From: Chaetoceros tenuissimus
Lineage: Eukaryota; Bacillariophyta; Thalassiosirophyceae; Chaetocerotales; Chaetocerotaceae
Assembly: GCA_021927905.1 (NCBI GenBank)
Contig: BLLK01000039.1
Span: 62,001 to 126,000, forward strand
DNA length: 64,000 nucleotides
Direction: 5' to 3'
Shown: positions 42,640 to 54,611 of the stretch, one piece after another
Layout: every line of letters starts with the position of its first letter
Position numbering within the stretch: position 1 is the first letter of the stretch
Notes under the pieces: generated by a model
What the model was told of the DNA's origin: nothing
The model's input: only the letters and a program-made list of their open reading frames with translations
Database searches by the model: none
Made by a program: the position numbers and the translations under genes

Positions 42640-45600
42640 TGAAGTGCAGAACTTACTATGTTGACATCTGTGGAACTACTAGAGGAAAAGGTGATACATT
42701 GCTTTACTTGAATATACAGCATGTCTATCTGACGACATCCATGAAACCATGTAGGTTAGACAGCTCTATTTCCAAAGAGAGAATTAAAGGTAGTCGCAGT
42801 CACTACAGCAGTCTTGCCAAAGGTACTGGAGTACCCTTTTAAAATATATTCAGAGTAAGGGGAGACAGACACAATGTAACCAGTGACCACATTCAATAAG
42901 ATAGTAGTAGAAATGTCAAATTTGAGTCAGGCCATTGAACACACCAAAGCTGAAAGAGAAAAGTGAAGCCAGCACTGTGAAGTTATGTAATTGCTATTGC
43001 TGACGTGCAAAGAAGAAACATCTATTCATTGGGTTTGTGAAGATATATGAATGTTATTGAAGCAGCTAACCCCATTTTACATCTAGCAGCCACACCACAG
43101 AAAGCTACAACACCTTTTGAAACCCTGGGAGAGTACTATGCAAAATTTGATAGGTATTGTACCTGTTGTTGAAGCAAGCATACAAGATGAAGATATTGCA
43201 ATGAATCGAAGACTGCTTTAGCTTACAAAGAAGATGCTAGATCCAACTACCACTTACAGGGACCCAAGTTTATCCGAAAAAAAATACCTGCAATGGATAG
43301 GAACCATGCACAATACAAAATAAAACAGACTTGATTCTTTACTATGCAGTGATACAGATGATCAGGAAGACCTTACTATGACTATTTTACACCATGTAAA
43401 CAAGAATAATTGATGGTAGATGTACATGAGAATAATTGATGGTAGTATGCACCTTCCAAGAAAATAAAATGATCCGTCACCAAGATTCAGATTACAAAAT
43501 TCACTTGAGATCCAACATGTAACAACTAGCTTTTGCATGACACAAGCATACCATAGATGAAGATTACTGACTCGATGTCAAAGAGACAGAAACTTGTAGG
43601 TTGAAAGAGTGAAACTACTGCAATCAGCATGTAGAAAGCAGTGATATCAACACATTAGTCCATAATTTGAAGACTTCAGATCTTACAGACTTGAGATACA
43701 TAATTACCTCTGTCAATCATAAGGGTTAGGGTATTGTTGCAAAATTCTTACTGAAGCTCTCTATGTTCCAACTGCTCAGCTAAGGATCTTGTCAGTTTGT
43801 AAATATCAGGAAGAACACAGGGGAGAGGGATGCTCATTCTCTTTGGACAATGATGGTTGTAGATTTACTCTACCTTCTTCCATTTGAGGAGGAACTATCA
43901 CTTTCAATTACAGAACTACAAACTACATTTACCACTTTGTATACCAAACAATTCATGAAGTCAATGAATTCCTCATCTCAGCATGTTTTCAATGTTGTAG
44001 AGTGAAATAATTTAATTTATCTGCTACTCTACTCAAGTTGCATTACTTCTGGGTCATTTCAATCTTGATTGGATACAAAATATGATCAGAAAAGATATTC
44101 TCAAGGTTTTTTCCAAATCACACCTATGTCCAAAGATGCTATTTGCTTTTGCAAAGCTTGTAATCTAAGGAAAGCTACGCAAAAGAATGAAGGTGCAAGC
44201 ATGAAATACTTTGTCCTGGTTTTTGTGTATGTACTGATCAGTTTGTTTCTTCTTTACCTGGTTGGTTACCAAATACTTATGAAAAGGAAAAGGAATCTAA
44301 AAAATATATTGGAACTGTCTTCATTATTACTTTAGTGGATACTTTAGTGTGTTCAATCAGGTTTCTCTTGGCCCTGCTGAAACTATTAGAGAGAAGTAAT
44401 CGAGTATAAAGTGTCATCCAGCAATACCTTGGTGATCAGAGTCCCTAAATTTAAAAAGGATCTACAGAGTTTCTCTCAAGTAATGGATTATTGTGGTGTA
44501 GGAGCACATCACCAAAATGGAGTAACAGAGCGTAACATTCATACAGTGTCAGAAGCAGCTTGTGCTTTGATTCATTGCCCTGTAGAGGTCAGCATGGATT
44601 TGTGGCCTTTCCCAATTAAATATACAGTCTATCTTTATAATAAGATCCTGCATGGAAAGTCAATGTCATCTCTGGAGGATATAAAATCTGATCATTCAGA
44701 ACTCTTGTCAGCCAAAGTCTTTGGATTTCCTACCTATGTTTTGGATCCTAGGATTCAGGATGGCAAAAAAATCACTTGTTAGAAACCTTGTTCAAAAATG
44801 AAGTCTTTGGACGTCCTACCTATGTTTTGGATCCTAGGATTCAAGATGGCAAATAAATCACTTGTTGGAAACCTTGTTCAAAAATGGGACAATTTTTAGG
44901 TCATTCTGATGAACATGCTTCAAATATTGGACTTATAAGTAACCAGGAAACTGGAAAAAGTCACTCATGATGATGTCCCTGTACCTCCTGCTCTCCATGA
45001 CTTATTGGGATAATGTAAAGCAACAGTGGGAGCATATGCTATTTGATATTGATAGAAGAAAGACTGGAGAGTCCAAAGCTCTTTCTACTTCTGTTCAAAA
45101 AGTGCCAATCTCCTCTTCTGAAACTCATTCTAATTCAGGCAGAGTCACTTTTGAAAATAATGAGCCCATACACTGTTCTTCACAGCCGTCACCTTCAGTC
45201 TCATCTTCTCCACAGGAGAAAAGTGCTAGAAATAATGGTGTTGGAGGAAATAATACTTCTGATAGCAACTCTGATTCTGATGATGAAGTTTCCAATTCCT
45301 CATTATAGTTTTGAACCTTCAAATTTGCCCACACCTGGTTCTGGTTGTTGTGGATATGTTCATATGTTCATACTACAAGTCACATTCATTATGTGATGAA
45401 CTTGGGTAAATGTTTGGATTCATCTGATGTCTTTCTCATTTAGAATGATCTGAATGTCAAACAGAATACTCAAACTAGAGTGTTCTTTGGCGCATCAGAC
45501 TCTGTCGGTCCTTTCAGCTGATCCAGATTGTTTATCTCTTCCATTGCATCCTTTTGCTTTTGCAGCAAGAGGAAATGCTGCTAATAGTGAATATAGAGAG

Positions 45601-46900
45601 CAGTTTATTGCAGCAATGAAGAAGGAAATGGATCAATTTACTGATATGGATGCTTTTGTTGCTTTTCCACATCAAAAAACTGTTGATATGGGTCGACGAG
45701 TTATTGACTGCACTTGGGCTTTCTAGCAAAAACAATTCCCTGATGGTTCTCTTAAGAAACATAAAACAAGACTCTGTGTAAGAGGGGACCTACAAACTGA
45801 GGGAGTTGACTACTTTGATACTTATTTGTCAGTAGTGCAATGGAGTAATATCCATTTACTACTGATAATGTCTTGTATTATAAATCTAGAAACCAAGCAA
45901 GTTGATATTCATGCGAAAGTAGAATCTGGCTCTTTTATTGGGATAGCAAAAGGTTTTGAGCTGGAAGAATATAACTTGAAGTTGAAAAGAAATCTCTATG
46001 GTTCTTGCAATGCTCCTTTGAAATTCTATGAGAATCTAAAGCATGGACTTACTCAACGTGGAGTTTGATCCTTGTCTATTCAAATCAGAAGAAGTGATGA
46101 TTATTGCATATGCCTCATAAGATGGAGTCTATTGATACCCTAATTGGAGATATGAAGCAGTCTTACCACCTTGATGATGGAAATTTTACTGAGAAATTTA
46201 TTATTGAGGTTGAAGAAGATTATACTAGCTTCTTGGGAATTGAAATTACTTGTCAAGGCAATGGAAGGATGGAACTTACTCTAACTGGTCTTATTTCAAG
46301 GACTTGACAATGAGACTGTTACTGGACCAAAAGGAAATATCATTGTCTAAGACTAAAGCAGAGTACATAGCACTCTCTACAGCTTGTAGAGAACTTTTCC
46401 CAATGCATGAAATGTTCAATGAACTTAGACAGTTTCTAAACATTCTACCACTTACTCCACATGTTTAATGTACCTTATTTGAGGATAAAGTAGGCTTGCC
46501 AAAAACTCCAAAGATGACACCTAGAACAAATCATATCTCAATAAAATATCATCATTTCCATCAAGCAGAAAGTATTAGAATCTTAAAGATTTAGAGTTGA
46601 TATGAAAGAGCAGTTAGCTGATATATTTACCATATCTACAACTAGTATTTAAGAAGAAAGATCATGGGATGGTTATCTATATTTCATCCAATCAAAGACA
46701 AGAAGAGTTATTTTGTAATCTATCTGTTTTTTGCAAGTAATGGTCAAAATTGATAATCAAATCTGAAGTAATCAGAACTTCAGAGGGAGTGTCATACAAT
46801 ATCCATGTATGGTTGGGAGAGATATGACAACTTCATCCATGACTGCCAATTTAATCTTTTACAGAGTTGCTGAAACACAAGTCTTTTCTCCTCTATCTCA
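42640..46900 (+). mobile_element. Ty1/copia retrotransposon fossil with probable 3' LTR start
   Basis: Plus-strand fossil. It has poorly preserved gag/protease sequence (42640-44340), a C-terminal integrase region with GAHHQNGVTERNIHT (44470-44780), an acidic linker (45010-45310), reverse transcriptase (45590-46300) with GVDYFDTYLSVVQW and LETKQVDIHAK, and RNase H with SKTKAEYIALSTACRELFP (about 46340-46460). A purine-rich CAGAGGGAG just before TGTCATACAATATCC (46790) looks like a polypurine tract followed by the 3' LTR. The 5' LTR was not found. It is heavily broken, with well over ten interruptions, and among the oldest copia copies here. Confidence 0.75.
43722..43732 (+). repeat. Short telomere-like tract
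   Basis: AGGGTTAGGGT, just under two units, inside the copia fossil. Alone this would be unremarkable; it is listed because of the other tracts in the window. Confidence 0.35.
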
Positions 46901-47089
46901 ACTTTAGTTATATTCTAATCTAATACTACTTTCAATCTAAAGGATTTTGAGGATTTTGGAAAAAATTGGCTTTTGAAGTATTCTGAGTTTATGGGTGCTG
47001 CTTTGTCTACTTATAGAATATGCTTTGTAGAACCCCCTTGCTGTGAATACTGGAGTGTCACCAATGACAGCTCTTTGCTTTCTTTAGCT

Positions 47090-47560
47090 TCAAAGGACCA
47101 TGAAGGGTTTTCTCATGTAAATGTACGAGATCTCCTTTTCCCGTATACACAAAGGGGATGTTGGTGCTGTGCAAATTGAACAAGAAAGAACACCTTGCTG
47201 GACTAAACAATCAAGATCTTTTTGCAAGCACCTTATAAGGATGGCTGAGCATCCAGCTTTAAGATGCAAATGCACTCTACTATTTGGATAAACTTTCATC
47301 TTCAATGCAGTAAATGCACCATGCTGTGCACCCAAGATCTTATCATTGTCCATGAGGAAGTGTTGTTCATGGCTGCCATTTGCAACCTGCTGGTTTAAAC
47401 TGCCTTTCTGATTGTTATTTTGCCCTTGTTAGTTGTAATTTTAATTCCTGTGTTGGTCACATTTGTTATCCTTCTTGCACTGCAAACTTTTGATTCTACT
47501 TACCAAGTTCATTGATGGATGTGTTTAATTATACACTGATCCTAAATTTCCATTGGTATC
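47090..47560 (-). mobile_element. Ty3/gypsy pol scrap
   Basis: The minus-strand frame 47090-47353 contains a VHLHLKAGCSAI segment followed by LQKDLDCLVQQGVLS. This is the conserved entry to the gypsy reverse transcriptase (the HLHLKPG ... ELDRLVQLGVL pattern). A Gln/Asn-rich stretch upstream (47370-47470) could be the end of gag. Everything downstream is missing. It is a fragment only, probably old. Confidence 0.5.
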
Positions 47561-47609
47561 TTTCAAAGATGATCTTCTTCTTTGGTATCTTTCAAAGATG
47601 ATCTTCTTC
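47552..47609. repeat. 29-bp tandem duplication
   Basis: TTGGTATCTTTCAAAGATGA and nine following bases, repeated twice without mismatch. Confidence 0.9.
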
Positions 47610-47719
47610 TTCAAATTGTCATCAGGTATTTATTACACTTCTCTTGGAAGTACTTTTTGCAATTGTGAAAAAAAATGGCAATCAGCTGATGGTGGTGGAG
47701 CAAAAGCCAGTTTTAGTTG

Positions 47720-47792
47720 AATGAGAAAAATGAGAAGGGGGGGGGGAGAGAAGAAGGAGAGGAAAAAGAAACAAAAAAAGGAGAAGGAAATT
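47720..47792 (+). repeat. Polypurine tract
   Basis: About 70 bases almost purely A and G with a run of G in the middle, low complexity. The noncoding stretch from here to 49280 has no recognisable gene. Confidence 0.7.
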
Positions 47793-49280
47793 GGATATAA
47801 ATTCAAATTCTAAATATGATATTCATATAACATCATTTGTAAATATATTATTGTCCATCGCAAGTCTAGAAGAGAATAAAATACAAAGAAACATACAATG
47901 TCAAAGTTTCATTCGGCTGAGCGATATCAATCATTTATAATGCATCTTTTTGAATTTTAAGATGAGTATCGCAATGCTGATATTGTTGATATTCCAATGA
48001 AAGTAAAATAAGGAGTGCTGTCTCTTTTACTTTATCAAGTAATTTTACTTGCTATTCAAATCCATGTAATCTAGCACATTTTGTAGAGCCGATGAAGCTC
48101 ATTGTCAGCTTTGATGGCTCATACAACAATACTGTCGAGGATCACTTGCTTCATTGTTCTCTCCCATACTATTAGATTCTGCATTTGTTGCAAGTACTTT
48201 GTTTTTATCTCACACTACCACCATCATAAAAGAAAAGTGTCATTCTAGGAATCCAAACAGTAATGCATACTCATCGTTGTCAAGCAATCACTTTATCACT
48301 TTCTCCCATATGCAGCTATTTACATTCTTCATCGGGTGTAAGTACTACGTTTGTGTCATCTCACACTGCCATTAAGCTTCGTCCTCTACTAGGCAACCGG
48401 AAAGTATTACTCATCCTCTACTTTCATCGTCGTCAAGAATTATATATGCCTTGCTAGTAGCTACCTATATTGCAAACACAGTATTAGAACTTCTACAAAG
48501 AAGTGAAAACGAGGATCACAGAAGGTTGACACCAAGCTTATCTAGACACTTCTTTCATTCTCACATCTGTATTCCGTTATATGCCACACGCTGCAGTTGG
48601 GTTGGAACTCATACAGAAGCTTTCTATATGTTTTTCTCCACTCAACTAGTGTATTCTATATTCCACTGTTAAGCCATAGTTCTTAGAGATATCGAAATAA
48701 TTCTTCAAAACATCCATGCTTATTTTTGGAATGCAGATATCAGTCTCTACTCGTAGGTTTATATCTATCTTCTCAAGAAGATTGCAACATTTATCATAGC
48801 ATCGTCAACTTGTTTGCTTTCTCAATATAACCCTCCCATACAGCTCTCAAAGCAGTCATTTCCTTGACAACAAATCCCTGAGACTATTCTTTGTATCTGT
48901 GCACCATGATGCATATCTAAATGTAATGAGCTTAGAATAGAGTGTTATAAATAGAACATGGAATGGAACATTTTCTTCATAAAGTTCAGATCATTGCTGA
49001 TTTGAGTTGGATCAGTGTCAATCATAGTGTTTTAACTTAAAATGATACGGCAGATCAGAGTGTTTTAACTCATTGACATTTGTTGAGTTCAAGGCTATTT
49101 CAAGGCTAATTAGCCAAATACTTAAGCCACCAGCACAAGCTGATTGCCAAAAAAATGATACTAATGTTATATTTAAATCTACATCTATATAATGACAGGT
49201 CTTTTATTCAACTTTTTGTATATAACATATATATAGGATGCAATCTTGAATTCATTTTAAGATTAGAACCAAGGTTTAAT
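47793..49280. other. Noncoding 1.5 kb
   Basis: Only short frames (48154-48375, 48263-48457, 48451-48672 plus) with no recognisable content. It contains CATCATAAA/TCATCGTCG-type low-complexity patches. It separates the element-rich left side from the host gene at 49.3 kb. Confidence 0.45.
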
Positions 49281-49289
49281 AGACAGTTT

Positions 49290-51122
49290 TCAAAATGAAC
49301 ACAAGGTCATTCCAATAAGTTTGAAAGTTGTCCCATTGGTAAGTTCAAAATTTATTGAAAAGACCTCATCAGATTTTATTGGCTTTGTGAGATACATTTT
49401 GTGTTTGTATGTTTCACTTGTCATTTTGTTGTGTTCACCAGAAATATCAAGACTTTCTTTATTATGTGAACCCTTTCTGTCCAATGAAATTTTTATTTGG
49501 GAGTGTTTCCAATCTTCACCGTAGCTTTTTAATGAGAAAAAGGTGATGACAGAGATTGGCAGAACATCATTTGATGCTTTGGGTATTTCAAATTTCAGAT
49601 AGGCACTTTTTTTTATTGCTTTAATACCAACTTTTCCTCCTTTTTCTGACACAATTTCCCATCCATCATTTAATTTTACTATTTTTTTCATCAACCTACC
49701 TAATTGTCTTTGATTGGATGCACCTGGAAGACTTCCAATAAAAGACAACCGACAATAAGCTGGCTCTTCAGACCTACATAAATGAGAAACAGAGGTTGAA
49801 TTATTCCATTTAGATGAAATTGTGTCAAGATTCAAATTCTTATCAAGCACTGGAAGAATTTTCTTTGGAACTGACATTCCTTCAGAAGGTAATTCAGGTG
49901 AATATCCAAATGATTTAGAAATTGAGTGTCCATGAAAAATGTGTTCAATGCTTTTTTTGTTGCAATATGATGAAATGAGATTCATACCGTAATACAAAAA
50001 TAACCAGGGAGTGATTATGTGGAAACCTCTGCCAGGATGAACATTTCTGTTAGGCCACATGTCTGGACTGAACCATGTTTCAGTTGTATCGGCATAAACA
50101 AAATGCCGAACGACATCAACATATGACAAATGACCGATTCCGTAGTAAGATGTCAGTTTTCTTATTACACTAGAAAAAGAATCCAGTTCAATAATGCTCT
50201 TTTGTTCATTTCCAACATAATCGTTGTAATATATCACTAAAGGTGATGATCTTAGTTTGCATGGTTTATTTTCACCCAAACAGGTTCGAATAAAATCCTG
50301 CTCCATTTGAAAAAGATTATCTTCTAGTGTTAGGTTCTTTTCTCTTGCTTCTTTTATTGTATCGACATGCACGTCATTCGTTGAATAAGCATTTATAACA
50401 ACGTCAAAAACCTTATCTGTTGTTGAAAGTAAGTTATACCTCACTGCCTCAGTACCAATTGCTGTGTTTGTTCCCCCCAAGGCAATAGACTCAATATGAA
50501 AAAGTCCTTCCCCATTTTTACTTCCAAAAATTTCATTAACCATTCTATTAAGTCTGCTGTACCAGTTACATGAATTGATTGCAAAATTTGCAGTTAAATT
50601 GTGAACAGGATAAGCTGCACAATTAACTCCTTTTGTCACTGATCCTCCTAGAATTACTATGTTTATTGTTCTTGGTTCTGTCTTGAATTCTTTGAAACCA
50701 TGAATATATTGGTATCGAGAAAAACCAATTTCAATAATTTCTTCAATTTTTTGCCACTGTAACGTCGGAACATTTTGAATGCAGTTTTCAAGATTTGGAG
50801 TAATAATGCGTAGAAGATCTACTGTGAACCTTTTCCAATTGTAATTTTTGTCATCGCTATGTTTACTTATTTGAATAATCTGTGGAAGCAAAGTGTTCCA
50901 AATCCAACGTGGAGAAGAGTTTCCAAAGTTAAATTTGTTACTATTGACTTCGATATCCATTTCGCAAATATTGTCATGATTTTTATTGATTTTTGTGTTT
51001 TCACTCAATTCAATTTCAAGCTCATTTTCAATATGTAAATCAATAAATCTGATGTTATGGTAAAAGAAAACCAAAGTGATGAACGATAATAATAAAATGA
51101 GGAAAAAAAATATTCTTTTCAT
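49290..51122 (-). CDS. Membrane-anchored SGNH/GDSL-type hydrolase
   Basis: An intact intronless 610-codon gene and the best host gene in the window. Residues 4-21 form a hydrophobic signal anchor after MKR, giving a type II or secreted topology; several N-x-S/T sites (for example Asn175, Asn263) fit a Golgi or extracellular location. The SGNH blocks are present: ILGGSVTKG with the nucleophile Ser161, ALGGTNTAIG (Gly217), YSTND with Asn249, and NVHPGRGFH with His362. Block V usually reads DxxH; here the residue one before the His is Val and the nearest acid is Asp354, so the third catalytic acid is uncertain. SGNH proteins are esterases or acyltransferases acting on lipids or polysaccharides; the likely role is trimming or adding acyl groups on carbohydrate, but the substrate cannot be read from sequence. 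Residues 430-610 form a second, probably beta-rich domain. The first ATG follows in-frame noncoding sequence and starts the anchor, so the start is well supported. Confidence 0.85.
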   Translation of the reverse strand: MKRIFFFLILLLSFITLVFFYHNIRFIDLHIENELEIELSENTKINKNHDNICEMDIEVNSNKFNFGNSSPRWIWNTLLPQIIQISKHSDDKNYNWKRFTVDLLRIITPNLENCIQNVPTLQWQKIEEIIEIGFSRYQYIHGFKEFKTEPRTINIVILGGSVTKGVNCAAYPVHNLTANFAINSCNWYSRLNRMVNEIFGSKNGEGLFHIESIALGGTNTAIGTEAVRYNLLSTTDKVFDVVINAYSTNDVHVDTIKEAREKNLTLEDNLFQMEQDFIRTCLGENKPCKLRSSPLVIYYNDYVGNEQKSIIELDSFSSVIRKLTSYYGIGHLSYVDVVRHFVYADTTETWFSPDMWPNRNVHPGRGFHIITPWLFLYYGMNLISSYCNKKSIEHIFHGHSISKSFGYSPELPSEGMSVPKKILPVLDKNLNLDTISSKWNNSTSVSHLCRSEEPAYCRLSFIGSLPGASNQRQLGRLMKKIVKLNDGWEIVSEKGGKVGIKAIKKSAYLKFEIPKASNDVLPISVITFFSLKSYGEDWKHSQIKISLDRKGSHNKESLDISGEHNKMTSETYKHKMYLTKPIKSDEVFSINFELTNGTTFKLIGMTLCSF

Positions 51123-51324
51123 TTCTTTTTACAATAGTCAAATTAATTGCTAGTACACCATCAAATTGGATTGTCAGAACAAATTTTTTTTGGTTCGAAA
51201 TGCATTTTTCAATGGGGGGATGAGAATGTCAGCTCTACCAACCGTTCGTGGCAAGAATTGGTATATGGATTTGAAAGAGTATATGGATTGATTTGGCTAC
51301 GTATTTACGTACTTACATGGTATA

Positions 51325-51342
51325 TGACGTCATATGACGTCA
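51325..51342. promoter_or_regulatory. Tandem CRE-like bZIP sites
   Basis: Two perfect TGACGTCA palindromes (51325-51332 and 51335-51342) are separated by TA, making an 18-bp array. It lies about 203 bp upstream of the hydrolase start codon and about 60 bp beyond the end of the convergent-side gene. TGACGTCA is the classic ATF/CREB bZIP site, and in the diatom Phaeodactylum the TGACGT/ACGTCA core mediates CO2/cAMP response of a carbonic anhydrase promoter. Additional ACGT cores (TACGTA types at 51290-51385) surround it. Confidence 0.65.
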
Positions 51343-51399
51343 TCGCGTATGTACTAAGCTGGTATGTCCAATACGTACTTTTTAATTTAATCTACGGTT

Positions 51400-51736
51400 T
51401 TATCTCTTCTCGAAAAATGACTTAATTGATGGACTTTTCTTGTTCCCATTCATTTGCTGCTTCTGAAGATATCTCTGAATACTATCCAATTTATGGCTAA
51501 GCTCCAAACCTGATTCTGTGGAGCCTAGAGCTAGACGCAAAGTATCAATTGTATCAATTGCTTCTGTAATCTCAACATGATGGAACTTGTAAACATTACT
51601 GCTGCCCTGGTATTCCAAAAAAAGAGAAATGTTCATGGCTTCCTGATTGATTTTCATTTTGCTTTTGCTTTCGCTGTGATGGGCTGCTTTGATGGATCTC
51701 TCGTGCTTGAATTCGGATTCTACGTCAAATTTTGGA
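51400..51736 (-). CDS. Terminal exon of an intron-containing host gene, C-terminal PIP-like motif
   Basis: The minus-strand frame is open from a 3' splice site (CTAG, 51737-51740) to a stop at 51400. It encodes about 112 residues starting PKFDVESEFKHERSIKAAHH and ending KKSPSIKSFFEKR. The intron upstream (51737-51815, 79 nt) has a consensus GTAAGT donor, a TACTAAT branch-point-like sequence and a TTCTTGATCTAG acceptor. An internal Met at 51657 could start a shorter 85-residue product. The C-terminal SIKSFF resembles a PCNA-interacting peptide lacking the usual Gln. The middle (FHHVEITEAIDTIDTLRLAL, then ELSHKLDSIQRYL) looks helical. The upstream exons were not found with confidence, so the gene's identity is unknown. 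It could also be an old transposase C-terminus. Confidence 0.5.
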
Positions 51737-51815
51737 CTAGATCAAGAATTGATACATTAGTATTGGTTGAATGCAAGACTAGAGACTTGCATAGAAACAT
51801 TGTAGTGAGACTTAC

Positions 51816-52007
51816 CTTCCAAATTGTGTTCAAGTTAATGATTGTTTTGGTGCTTGCTTTTCGCTGTGATGTGCTGCTTTGATGGATCTCTCGTGCTTGA
51901 ATTCGGACTTTCCGTCAAAGTTTGGGCTAGATCAAGATATGATACATGAGTATTGATTGAGTGGAAGATTTAATTCATACATTCAGAAACATTGTAGTGA
52001 GACTTAC
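51816..52007 (-). repeat. Duplicated intron-exon unit
   Basis: A second copy of the acceptor-exon-donor-intron unit of the neighbouring gene: exon-like 51816-51926 (111 nt), intron-like 51927-52007 (81 nt). Acceptor CTAG, donor GTAAGT and exon sequence (PNFDGKSEFKHERSIKAAHH) match the terminal exon, with differences. The duplicate exon is a multiple of three but contains an in-frame TGA after KQAPKQSLT. Confidence 0.6.
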
Positions 52008-52029
52008 CTTCTCAATTGATTTTATATTA

Positions 52030-53640
52030 TGTAGATTTTTAACTGTTGGTTACAGCACTATTTGAATAAGCACAAAGTGCAATTTGCTCCTTGGAAGGTT
52101 GTGTGTGGCTCAGCCTTTGGCTTTTAGCACAAAATGGAAGAAAAATCACCCCTTTCCTGCTATGGCGAGCGATTGAAAACCATTGAAAAGTATAGTCATT
52201 GTTATATTTATGTAGCTAGGTTTATAAAATGAACCATTTATGTAGCTACGTACAAGCAAATACCAAATACTAACCCAACACGGCCAACTGTGAAAAAAAC
52301 GCTGGTAGGGTATATGCATCTGAAAGAATATATGGAAAAAGGTATATGGATTGCAGAGCTGACTGTAATGATTTTAACTTTCTATTTTAGCTGCTGTGAC
52401 TTTTTTTAATAGCTTGATTATCAAATCAAGAGAAAATACACGAAAACAAATGCTGTGCTGCAATTCTGAGGAGAAACTACCACAGCAAGTCTAATTGCAT
52501 CTTGACAGGAGTACTAGCTATGAATTATGGCGTTCCTCCCGTCAATGAATGCATTTGTTTTATCTATGAACACCTTTCCCAAAGTGCTGTGTCAAAACTC
52601 TTTTTCCATACATTTTAAAGAGAGAATGATGTAAAAGCAACAAAAGACCACTAACAGTGCAACTTTCGCATAGGTACTTCGATAGCAGTTTATCCAAGCA
52701 TAGCTACTAAATTGCTTGAAAGCAATAGAAATATCAAAAACTTCTAGTTCAGATCTTGCAGTACTTGCAGTAGCTGTTGGAATGTTCTTGAAGGCTGTTG
52801 AGTTTGAATCTTGTAGCCAATGGTAATTGTTTTGCAATACTCCTGTGCTAGATTGATTTGATATATTTGTGGAGTGAGTTGAATCAAAATATCTTGTTGT
52901 TTGCTTGGTTCATGAAAAGCAAGTGCAGAATATATCCATGCATGTTTTTAAAGCTGGGATGCTGCTAATATAGGAAATGGGAAGGGTGATAAGATTAAGC
53001 AAGTCTGCAAGAAATAGATACCAAGAGAATCAAGTATGATGATATTCATCACATAATTAGCATGTGGCTTCTGACTGCTGCTTGCTCAAAATGATGATTA
53101 TATTTGTTGTTATTTCTGCTGCTTTCTCTTCTACTAGGTAACTCCCCTCCTCTCACTATTCATTTGTAGTGATTGAGGTGTATCTCTGGCTTACATTCAT
53201 ATGAAGGAAGTGATTGAATAGAGTTGAACCTGTTTAGTCTGTAGGGATGGTGGAGAAAATCAATATTGCCATTGCTTTCATTGGAAGGAGTTCAATTAAA
53301 TGTTGATGAGCTGGATGCAAATCGAGACCATGTGTTGATGCTGGCTATTGTGCAGGAGTTCTATGAGGTGGCTAAGATTTTGGAGAATAAGTGTGATGAA
53401 GTAGAAAAGAAGTTGGAGATTGGTTTGAATGGGAAAAGTCCATTTTACACTGCCCTAATGGCATGAAGAACAGAAAAGGTGTTTCATTGTCATCAACCCC
53501 AGAATGTGCAGCTTTCCAGCAATGAGCAGCTCCACTTCAAGGCACACAGTTAACATTGAAAGTAAAGAAATTTAATGTAAAAAACATGGAAAGAATTAAC
53601 ACACATACTTCCACCATGAGTGGGAACAATGCACCCAAAC
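52030..53640. other. Mostly noncoding
   Basis: A 66-codon plus-strand frame at 53266-53466 reads as a plausible helical peptide (ELDANRDHVLMLAIVQEFYEVAKILENK), but I recognise no family and no continuation. The rest is AT-rich with no evident repeats or RNA genes. Exons of the gene ending at 51400 may be hidden here. Confidence 0.35.
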
Positions 53641-54022
53641 AACAATATGGGTTAAATACATGCAGCTCCCAACACCACCAATATGATCATCCAATATGAT
53701 CATCCTGAGCTCTCATATAACCCTTCACATGATTTACCTCTTGTTCTTCCCTACAGGAAGCACATCAGATCCTCCTACCCCGCAAACAATATTTCCTACA
53801 TCTCCAAACTCCAGGACACCCACAAAAAACACTGGCCAATTTCAGGTATGTCTGACAAAAACACTCAAACAACTTCAACCCCATCCCTTGATGGAACTGC
53901 AACCACAGAAACAATCCATTCATCATACAGAGTCTCATCAAAGACTGTGGAGGAACCTCAAAAAGCCCTATCAGATAAGAACACAATCACCTACAAAAAT
54001 GGTATGTAGTTTGTATCCTTGA
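53641..54022 (+). CDS. Hypothetical plus-strand ORF, doubtful
   Basis: An open 108-codon frame (53683-54009) rich in Ser, Thr and Asn. Two overlapping plus-strand frames of equal length exist, and the opposite strand carries copia RNase H-like sequence from about 53900, so this is probably not a gene. It is preceded by a short tandem AATATGATCATCC duplication (53680-53705). Confidence 0.15.
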
Positions 54023-54611
54023 TGTTCAAAGAACATAGCCATTTGTCCCAATTTGTTCAGTATTGGTAGAACTTCTGGCATTCATCTTTTGCATGCTTGC
54101 CTTTTCATCCACTACACCAGGTGCCAAAGGGAATAAGTCCACATGTGTGCCTCTCATGTTTTCATGTACAGCTGAGTGGAGTCTACCATAGTCAACATAT
54201 CAATGAAGCTGTCTGCTCCTATGATTCGCATAAACTTATGCCAATTCATTCATCTCTTAATGGTTCACTTACTCCTTTCATAAGGAAAGATACTGTTGTT
54301 TCCATGTCTGGTCTACTTCTTTTAATTGCACATAGTACCATTGGTATATATCTCCTAAAGATATCTGCTTACTTTTCATCTAGCTTCCTTGACTTCCTGT
54401 CAATTTTAAACAAATTATTTCCAGCTGGGTTAGCATATTCTTTGGAGAGCTCAATACCTAGCTCCTCTTCAAGGTCGTTGATCATGTTCTTCAGATACTG
54501 TACAGTTCCAATTGACGCTTTGCTATCGTAAAAGATTCTCAATTCCATGCCTAGGAAGCTTAGTACTTTGCCACATTCAACTTGGAGGCCCGGAAAATAG
54601 CTTTCAACCAT
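53900..54611 (-). mobile_element. Ty1/copia pol scrap (RT end to RNase H)
   Basis: On the minus strand, 54369-54611 reads FLGMELRIFYDSKASIG and NPAGNNLFKIDRKSRKLDEK, the palm-to-RNase H connection of a copia pol. Further on (about 53900-54200) lie the VHENMRGTH and MNARSSTNTEQIG-type RNase H motifs. The RT active site and everything upstream are missing. It is broken several times and appears separate from the next copia because the same pol region occurs there too. Confidence 0.6.
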
